DNA of 64,000 nucleotides, taken from NCBI RefSeq assembly GCF_000730425.1, contig NZ_CP008896.1:1922001-1986000 (forward strand). Direction: 5' to 3'. Positions 55,292 to 61,742 of the stretch are shown in pieces (positions within the stretch are counted from its first letter, which is position 1; each line of letters begins with the position of its first letter). This stretch comes from Pseudomonas fluorescens. Lineage in GTDB: Bacteria > Pseudomonadota > Gammaproteobacteria > Pseudomonadales > Pseudomonadaceae. The notes under the pieces are model-generated. The model was not told the DNA's origin, searched no databases, and saw only the letters and a program-made list of their open reading frames with translations. The translations under genes were made by a program, and so were the position numbers.

Positions 55292-56216
55292 GGGCTGCAG
55301 CCCGGTGGTGCGCACAGGATCTGTCCCATGGCAGTCCCATGGCTAAAATGCACCAGGTTGCAGAAAACGGTCACAACAGGCGCTTTGAACGATTTATGTT
55401 GAGCCATGGGAAAAAGGTAATTTTGGTAATTATCTGTCAAAAACCTTATAAACCTCAATAAAATCAGGTAGTTGGTAAAGTTTATAGAGGTAATAATAAG
55501 GTAAGTAAGTGGTTAGGAAATTACTTTCAGAGACAGTAATGCCAGTGAGCTGCCAAACCCAGTAAAATGCGGGGCTGAACAAAACATTACCTCTCTCGTT
55601 ACCTTATATTACCCTCCGAGGTAATAGCTGAAAGCCACGTTCTATAAGGGCTCCAGCCAATTCTGACCTACCAATTACTAAAATTACCCTTTTCCCACCC
55701 CTCGCCTGGAAAATGGTCATGCGCCCATCGTTTCGGCGTTGTTTTTCCACACGCTCTGGATTGGTACTGACAGCCTGAACTTGATGGTGATGCTGTGCAA
55801 TGCCGCAGAATGCTGGAAACCCCGACAGGCTGGGCCTCACAGTCGTTTTTGCGTAGGGTCCGACAGCGACTGGTTGAGCCCTGATATGAACGGTTCCGAA
55901 AACGAAAACACCGCCTGCAGTAAGTTTTCACAGCCATAGCCCCCGTAAACCGGGCACCTCGTCTGCGTGACCACTCCCCTACCGCCTCGTGGCGTATGTG
56001 CAAGGCCACTGCACTTTTTTGCAAAGCCTTGCACTCTGTGCAATTGCGAAACCTCCCCCAGAGCCCGCAGCGGGCTTGAGCTGGGGCACCGTTTGCACCC
56101 CACTACCCGTTTGCACAAAAAAGGGACACAAAGCCCGTCGGCGGGAGGGGGATAAGTGCTTTTTGAATGACTTTTTTTATGGATGAGCTACTATTTTCTG
56201 CAGGTGAACGCTCAAA
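55292..56216. other. Non-coding stretch at the left edge of an integrated element
   Basis: About 925 bp without a convincing gene. The left half is AT-rich and holds clustered GGTAA and TTACC repeats. The right half (about 55700-56150) is GC-rich with several short palindromes such as TTTTTTGCAAAGCCTTGCA. It may be a remnant of replication or control sequence of the element. Confidence 0.6.
55416..55690. repeat. Cluster of GGTAA / TTACC iteron-like repeats
   Basis: GGTAA occurs at 55416, 55425, 55474, 55489 and 55500 on the + strand and TTACC at about 55587, 55599, 55609 and 55684 on the opposite sense, with another GGTAAT at 55620. The two groups point toward each other. Such arrays occur at replication origins and regulator-binding regions of phages and satellites. 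Confidence 0.65.
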
Positions 56217-57110
56217 ATGGACTTGAGATATTTTATGGCGACTATTCGACAACACTTTGTACCTCAGGGGTACTTGAGGGGTTTTACAGAAAGCCCCGAG
56301 TCTGCATATGTATGGGTTTATGATAAAAGAGACGGACGACTACCCGCGAGAAAATCGGTCAGGTCAATTGCTTGGGCTCCCTCCTACTATGCACAAGAGC
56401 ATGAAGACGGTAGCGAAGACATAGACTCGGTGGAAAAAAAACTCGCTCTAACAATTGACAGTGAAATACCTAAAATTATAAAAAGTCTTAATTCCAAACC
56501 GGGCGAACTAGTAAATATCAGCGAAGAGGACCAGGGCAAGCTGGCGTTTTTTATTGGTATTTCGCTGACCAGAGTCCCGAGCTTTCGGGATGGAATTAAC
56601 GATATGTACTCTAGTGTCGCCAGCTTTGCCTTAAATCAAGTAGCGCTGGAAAATGAAGCTCTTGCTAAAGTTATAGATGAGACCGGACTAATAGCAGAAG
56701 CTAAACCATGGGTTTCACTTCGCCCAATGGTCGACATGGCAAACGAAATTGCGCTAAGCGCGCTAAGTAAGAACTGGCAGTTCTTTTTGCCTTCACATGA
56801 CATACCTTTTTTGACTTCTGACAACCCAGTACTATTTTCAGGAGGCTCGGTAGGTCTTAAACATTTAGGACCTGCGCATCCAGGAGCAGAATTAGTCATC
56901 AATCTCACGAAAAGTCTGTCCCTTGTTTGCACACCAAAAAAAGGACTTCCATCCCTATCTACATTCCAATTATCGCCAAACGACACAAGAAAATTCAACA
57001 AAGGTATTGTCCGAGCGGCCCGACATCGGGTTTTCTCCAATCACAAATCAGAAAAAATTGAAAGACTGGTAAAAAACTCTGCAGGGCTGGAGCAAAGAAT
57101 AATTGTATAA
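56217..57110 (+). CDS. DUF4238 protein
   Basis: Protein of 297 aa. The segment MATIRQHFVPQGYLRGF and later NWQFFLPSHDIPFLTSDNPVL are typical of DUF4238. The DUF is found in phage and defence islands; activity unknown. The DNA is much more AT-rich than the flanking genes, a sign of transfer. ATG 56217 is preceded by AGGTGA; the alternative ATG is 56235. It is followed 22 bp later by a DUF2971 gene, probably one operon. Confidence 0.8.
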   Translation: MDLRYFMATIRQHFVPQGYLRGFTESPESAYVWVYDKRDGRLPARKSVRSIAWAPSYYAQEHEDGSEDIDSVEKKLALTIDSEIPKIIKSLNSKPGELVNISEEDQGKLAFFIGISLTRVPSFRDGINDMYSSVASFALNQVALENEALAKVIDETGLIAEAKPWVSLRPMVDMANEIALSALSKNWQFFLPSHDIPFLTSDNPVLFSGGSVGLKHLGPAHPGAELVINLTKSLSLVCTPKKGLPSLSTFQLSPNDTRKFNKGIVRAARHRVFSNHKSEKIERLVKNSAGLEQRIIV

Positions 57111-57132
57111 CTCAAAACTTTAAGGATATCTT

Positions 57133-57987
57133 ATGCGCTTATACAAATACCTCTCTCCAGAACTAACTTCTGTTTTAGAAAATCAAATGGTCCGCTTTTC
57201 ACAGCCATCAAGCTTAAACGACCCATATGAGCTAAAACCGCATATATCATCTTTAATGTCCGACGAAGAAATGCTGACCCATTTCTCTCAACACCTACCC
57301 AGCATGATTGATGATGAATATCTCAAACTCGACCCACATATAAAATCGGTATTTCCGTATGGCCAATTCAAAAAGGCAATGACAAAAATCTTAAAAAACA
57401 GTGAACCATTAATGCTAAACACAATCACAACACACACTCCACTCTTCTCAGAGAAACTGTTCGAAACCATGGATAAGTTCCTTGGGATTTTTTGCTTGTC
57501 GGAGATACCAGATAACGAACTTATGTGGTCACACTATGCTGATGCCCATCAAGGCTTTCTCTTGGAATTCGATTCTGAATCACTATTTTTCAATCAAAAA
57601 AGGTCAAGCGTCGATGAACTTAGATACTTAAGACAAATACAGTACTCAGCACAAAGGCCTTCAATAACGTTAAACAAAATTAAGGACTTTACACCTTTTT
57701 TAACAAAGGGAACTCAATGGAGCTATGAACGAGAGTGGCGAATGATGCTCCCCTTAGCCGAAGCTTCTCAAGTAATTGAAAAAGAAAACACAAAGATACA
57801 TCTCTTTCAATTTCCACATGACGCAATAAAAACCATAACACTAGGACACCGAATGACCACCGCTAGAAAAGCTTACATAAAGGATGTTATAAACTCCACA
57901 AATCAATTCGACCACGTAAAACTATATGAAGCTAAAATAGGCACTACTGACTACAGCATCTTCGCTGAGGAGTGCTCAAGGACATGA
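57133..57987 (+). CDS. DUF2971 protein
   Basis: Protein of 284 aa. Opens with MRLYKYLSPELTSVLENQMV and RFSQPSSLNDPYELKPH, and later has GIFCLSEIPDNELMWSHYAD and WSYEREWRMM, the marks of DUF2971. Members are frequent in anti-phage and abortive-infection neighbourhoods, but the mechanism is not established here. AAGGATATCTT precedes the ATG. The gene is strongly AT-rich and ends before the reverse-strand tail genes. Confidence 0.82.
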   Translation: MRLYKYLSPELTSVLENQMVRFSQPSSLNDPYELKPHISSLMSDEEMLTHFSQHLPSMIDDEYLKLDPHIKSVFPYGQFKKAMTKILKNSEPLMLNTITTHTPLFSEKLFETMDKFLGIFCLSEIPDNELMWSHYADAHQGFLLEFDSESLFFNQKRSSVDELRYLRQIQYSAQRPSITLNKIKDFTPFLTKGTQWSYEREWRMMLPLAEASQVIEKENTKIHLFQFPHDAIKTITLGHRMTTARKAYIKDVINSTNQFDHVKLYEAKIGTTDYSIFAEECSRT

Positions 57988-58039
57988 CGAAAACCATGAC
58001 TGGCAGCATCAATCCTTATTAAAATATATTACTTCCCAC

Positions 58040-59011
58040 TCAAACAGTAATATCTTTCAAACTTAAGGCATGAGACTTTGCAACAACCGACGCTGCTATG
58101 AATAGCCCAGCATTGTCAGGAGGTGGGCTCGATGCATGGACATGGGCCGCAACCTCAACATTCATTAACTCCACCAAGTCGAGCAGGTCACACAGCACTT
58201 TAAAAATGTTCACACTCTCAGACCCGATATGGTTCTTCGGTGCCACCAACCGCTGACTGACTGCCGCCACGCTCTCGCGCAACCCTTCAATCCTTTCCTC
58301 CATATCCCCACCCACCGTGGCGTTATGCTTCTGCCCCACCACTAGGTTCAAGTCCCGCCCGGTCGCCTGGTGCAGATCATCCATCGCCGCCAGACTGGTC
58401 GACCCGCCCGACAACAGCTTGAGCGCGCCAAGGGCCTCCAACGTCTTGATGCCACCCACCGACTCAGTGGAATGGTCATCCACCGTCCTGGTGTGGCTCT
58501 GGTAGCGCTCCGTGTTGCCCAGGGCCTCCACTTCCCGCTCTATTGCCTTGTCGTGGATCTTGCCGTCAGTCTGGCGCAGCCAGTTGCCGTCGGCATCGAC
58601 ACGCTGCTGACAGGCTTCGCTGTGCTGCCACACCTGGTCACCCTTTGGCACGCTGGGCATGCTCAGGCCGTGGGGTAGGATCGTCTGGATATAGGGCTTG
58701 TGCGGCAGGCCATAGGCAAAGCACACCACCACCTGGGTGCCTTCCTCGGGAAAGGCATAGATGCCCATTTCCTCGCCACCAGTGGGTAGCGGCAACGGCA
58801 CGCTGGCAAGGATGGGCAGTTTGCTATCTGGCTCGCCATCCGGCCCCAGGACCTCGATATCAACCGCATAGCGCGGCCGGAAGTCGTCACAGATACCGGC
58901 GCCGGCCGGTGCGTCGGCTACGGCGACAACCCGTGCAAAGCGTGGCAGGTGGTAACCGCCTGTGAGTTCGGGGAATTGTCGTTCTACGCTGCGCTTGATT
59001 GCGTCGTCCAT
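58040..59011 (-). CDS. Phage baseplate spike/assembly protein (gpV/gp45-like)
   Basis: Protein of 323 aa. The N-terminal part (residues 10-130) fits the OB-fold of phage baseplate spike proteins (PILASVPLPLPTGGEEMGI, then EEGTQVVVCFAYGLPHKPYI). The middle carries short repeats like HSTESVGG and NATVGGDMEERIEGLRES, as in gpV-type spikes. It overlaps the upstream hub gene by 28 bp. Last gene of the reverse-strand module in this window. Confidence 0.8.
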   Translation of the reverse strand: MDDAIKRSVERQFPELTGGYHLPRFARVVAVADAPAGAGICDDFRPRYAVDIEVLGPDGEPDSKLPILASVPLPLPTGGEEMGIYAFPEEGTQVVVCFAYGLPHKPYIQTILPHGLSMPSVPKGDQVWQHSEACQQRVDADGNWLRQTDGKIHDKAIEREVEALGNTERYQSHTRTVDDHSTESVGGIKTLEALGALKLLSGGSTSLAAMDDLHQATGRDLNLVVGQKHNATVGGDMEERIEGLRESVAAVSQRLVAPKNHIGSESVNIFKVLCDLLDLVELMNVEVAAHVHASSPPPDNAGLFIAASVVAKSHALSLKDITV

Positions 59012-59688
59012 CGGATGGCCATCTGATTATCGACGAGGGCCACACTGGTGATGCGCTCGCCGTGGTTGATCGTTGCACCTGGTCGTAGCCCGGGAAGGGC
59101 TGCAATCATTGCGCTTTGGTTGCCCTGGTAGTCGTCGAACAATTCCGCCGGCAACTGCAGCGGCGGGCGAACGCCAAAGAAGCTGTCAGCCCAACTACCC
59201 ACGAACACCTCCCCATCACCCTGCTGCTGCCAGATAAAGTCGGGGATGTTGAACACCCGGGCCAGGCTGTCCATCGCTTGGTAACCGGCGGCCAGGCTGT
59301 AGAAGAACGGCGCCTTAACCCCGGCGTAGGGCTTGTCCGGCACGCGAAAACGTAGGCCGGTGTGCTGGCTGATCTCGACCAGGACGGCGCGCAGATCAAC
59401 GTGGCGCAGGTTCAGCGGCAGCGGGTTGGCCAGGATCGCCGCCAGCTCACGGCAGAACAGCACCTGCTGGGTGCTGCTGGCCGTGGTGGAGCGTTCGACG
59501 TAACCAATGAAGTGACGCTGCAGCGTGCTGTCGTTGTAGCCGATATCGAGTGTCACCAGGCCTTTGACCGGGGCGGTGGCCTGGATGGTGAAGGTCGCCC
59601 GGCCGGGGCTCTTGGCGTCCAGTCGCACTTCGTTTTTGACCAGGACATAAGGCACGCCACCGATGGCCAACACCTTGTGCAGCTTCAT
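58984..59688 (-). CDS. Phage tail hub-like protein
   Basis: Protein of 234 aa with KLHKVLAIGGVPYVLVKNEV at the start and SPGRATFTIQATAPVKGLV next, resembling the hub (gpD/gp44-like) that seats the spike. Coupled to its neighbours: starts 4 bp inside the previous gene and ends inside the spike gene. Identification is by order and general sequence character. Confidence 0.6.
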   Translation of the reverse strand: MKLHKVLAIGGVPYVLVKNEVRLDAKSPGRATFTIQATAPVKGLVTLDIGYNDSTLQRHFIGYVERSTTASSTQQVLFCRELAAILANPLPLNLRHVDLRAVLVEISQHTGLRFRVPDKPYAGVKAPFFYSLAAGYQAMDSLARVFNIPDFIWQQQGDGEVFVGSWADSFFGVRPPLQLPAELFDDYQGNQSAMIAALPGLRPGATINHGERITSVALVDNQMAIRWTTQSSAA

Positions 59689-60236
59689 GGGGTGTTACTC
59701 CCGCCCAGCCAGCCATCCACCTTTTTCAGCGTGGCTTCAAAGCCTGTCAGTTCCTCGGGGCCTTCGCTGGAGCCTCCACCGTCGCCGGTACCGCCCACCG
59801 CCCCGCCGGGGCCAGACTGGGCTGTCACCTTGTTACCTGGGCGCCGGCCTTCGACTCTCTCAGGGTTGGACAGTTTTTCGGTCAGAGTGAACTGGATTAA
59901 CCAGCCGCGCAGGTTGTCGTCTTCCCGGGCGCTCACGCCTTCGGTGAACGTCACCTGGCGCATGCCGAACGCGGCCGCCGTGTCGTTGACGATGCGGTAC
60001 GTCTTGAGCTGGCCACCTCCGGCGGTTGCTTCCACCAGGCGCATCAGGTCGCGCAGTTGCACCTGGTCAACAAATGGGATCATCAGCGTTACTGTCAGGG
60101 TCTTGGGCTTGAAGCCCTTGTGCCCCTTGTCGGTGTTGCTGGTCTGGCCTGACAGATCGTCGCTCTCAATGCGCAGATTGCCAGTGACCTTGAGGTTCTT
60201 CCCGCGTACCTCTTGCCCGTCGAGTAATAGCGTCAT
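59685..60236 (-). CDS. Baseplate complex protein
   Basis: Protein of 183 aa. The sequence GNLRIESDDLSGQTSNTDKG, then HKGFKPKTLTVTLMIPF, and LRDLMRLVEA with WLIQFTLTEKL resembles N-terminal domains of baseplate-wedge and XkdP-like proteins. The C-terminus is a glycine-rich tail (GPGGAVGGTGDGGGSSEG). It overlaps both neighbours by 4 bp. Confidence 0.55.
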   Translation of the reverse strand: MTLLLDGQEVRGKNLKVTGNLRIESDDLSGQTSNTDKGHKGFKPKTLTVTLMIPFVDQVQLRDLMRLVEATAGGGQLKTYRIVNDTAAAFGMRQVTFTEGVSAREDDNLRGWLIQFTLTEKLSNPERVEGRRPGNKVTAQSGPGGAVGGTGDGGGSSEGPEELTGFEATLKKVDGWLGGSNTP

Positions 60237-61156
60237 AGGCCCACCAGCTCGCGAACAAAGCTCAGGCCCTGCTCAGATCCCACCAGCAGCGCGCCGGCAC
60301 ACAACACCCACTCATGCCCCGGGGCCTCGCCTTGCAACAGCGCCTGGCGAAGCTCGGTGGCGTTGCCGGGGCCGATCAGGCGCGCGCGCATGCTGCTGTC
60401 GGGATTGCCGTTGGCCAGCAGCGCTTTCAGGTCATCCAGCTGTTTGTCGCGGCTCTGTTGCTGGGCAGCCTTGCGCGTGGACAGGGCCGAAAGATCCGCC
60501 ATGGGCGAGCTGTCGGCGGCGTAGCTCTCCAGGACAGAAAGCTGGCCGGCCATGGATTGCTGGGCAGCCTTGACCACCGTGCAGCGCTCCAGGGGCAGTG
60601 TCTGCCAACGGGGCAACGCGCCAGCGGTGGGGATCTCCCACTTTTCCGTTTCCAGCTTCGACAAGTGCCGCGCTCGGCGTTCGGCTCGCACCAGGTCAGG
60701 CATCGGCAACAACGCATTGAAGCGCGCCAGGCTCTCGGCCAACTGATCAAAGCGCGTGGCCAGGAACATCAGACACAGGGCGAACTGGGGGCCATCGGGC
60801 CGGCCGGTGTCGCTCACGTCCACCAGTTTGCCGGCGAGCTGCTGCAGCAAGTTCGGCGCTGACAGGAAACGCTGATATCCGCGGCCCTGGCCAACGCCGC
60901 TTTGAAACGGCGTCACCACCAGGCACGCGGGCGCCTCGCCCATCTGTGTGGCGAGCGCGTCACGGCCTGCAATGATCGCGCCCTGGGCGGCCTCGCCTAC
61001 CGGCCCCGGGTTGGTGCTGGTCTTGCCGCCCAGGTCTGCCAGGCGCTTGGCCGTGCTGACCTGCTCGGTGCTGGCCAGATCCTTGGCCGCTGACAACTGG
61101 CCCATCCATTGCGTGGCCTGTTCTGGCCAGCGCATGGTCACCGGTGCCCAGGTCAT
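60233..61156 (-). CDS. Tail-module protein of unknown role
   Basis: Protein of 307 aa that I do not recognise. Predicted largely helical with a Gln/Ala-rich part (QLSAAKDLASTEQVSTAKRL, and TRKAAQQQSRDKQLDDL). No signal peptide or membrane segment. Overlaps of 4 bp on both sides tie it to the tail operon, so it is likely a structural or assembly component. Confidence 0.6.
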   Translation of the reverse strand: MTWAPVTMRWPEQATQWMGQLSAAKDLASTEQVSTAKRLADLGGKTSTNPGPVGEAAQGAIIAGRDALATQMGEAPACLVVTPFQSGVGQGRGYQRFLSAPNLLQQLAGKLVDVSDTGRPDGPQFALCLMFLATRFDQLAESLARFNALLPMPDLVRAERRARHLSKLETEKWEIPTAGALPRWQTLPLERCTVVKAAQQSMAGQLSVLESYAADSSPMADLSALSTRKAAQQQSRDKQLDDLKALLANGNPDSSMRARLIGPGNATELRQALLQGEAPGHEWVLCAGALLVGSEQGLSFVRELVGL

Positions 61157-61731
61157 GGTTGCAGGCTCTCCCAGGTCACCACCTCCATAGCGTTCAAGTC
61201 TCCATCGGCCAGGGCCTGGTCCAATCGCTGTTTAAGCACATTGGCCCGCTGCAGCAGCTCCATTTTGAAGGTGGTGAAGTCTTCGCTGACCTGGCGCAGC
61301 TGCTTGGCCGTGTGCTGGCGCAGCTCTTTGACGCCCGCCTCGTCGCGGCAGCCGTAGGGGCTGTCAAAGCCCTGCAAAATCACGCTGGTCAAGTTCAGTT
61401 GATCATCCAGTTTGCTGGGGTACTGGTGAGGCGCGCCCAACGCCGGCGACCAGAAGCCGCCGGTGATCGCGGTTTCACACGCGGTATTGATCTCGCTGTT
61501 CTTCTGCCGGTACAGGCTCTGCAGCTGCTCGGGCTTGCTGGTCCCGGGCGCCAGGCGCGCCACGGGCTGTTTGGTTTCGCTGTCGAACACGATCTGCAAG
61601 CCTTCGGACTGCTTGGCCAGCAAATAGGAGTAATCCTGGTAGCTGATCGGCACGCTGTCGCGTGGGCGTTTTGGGTGAATGCCATCCACCAGAAAGGTGT
61701 GAAGTGATGGGCTGTAAAAATACTTGCTCAT
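61153..61731 (-). CDS. Tail fibre assembly chaperone-like protein
   Basis: Protein of 192 aa directly after the tail fibre gene. It begins SKYFYSPSLHTFLVDGIHPK with RPRDSVPISYQDYSYLLA and DSETKQPVARL, the N-terminal pattern of tail fibre assembly (DUF4376-like) proteins. These chaperones fold and attach the fibre. The gap to the fibre gene is 11 bp. Confidence 0.75.
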   Translation of the reverse strand: MSKYFYSPSLHTFLVDGIHPKRPRDSVPISYQDYSYLLAKQSEGLQIVFDSETKQPVARLAPGTSKPEQLQSLYRQKNSEINTACETAITGGFWSPALGAPHQYPSKLDDQLNLTSVILQGFDSPYGCRDEAGVKELRQHTAKQLRQVSEDFTTFKMELLQRANVLKQRLDQALADGDLNAMEVVTWESLQP

Positions 61732-61742
61732 AGGGGATTCCC

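Noticed and set aside
55604..56118. Short open frames on both strands in the non-coding stretch before the DUF4238 gene
   Set aside because: They overlap each other in several frames, lack ribosome-binding sites and give low-complexity peptides without recognisable domains.
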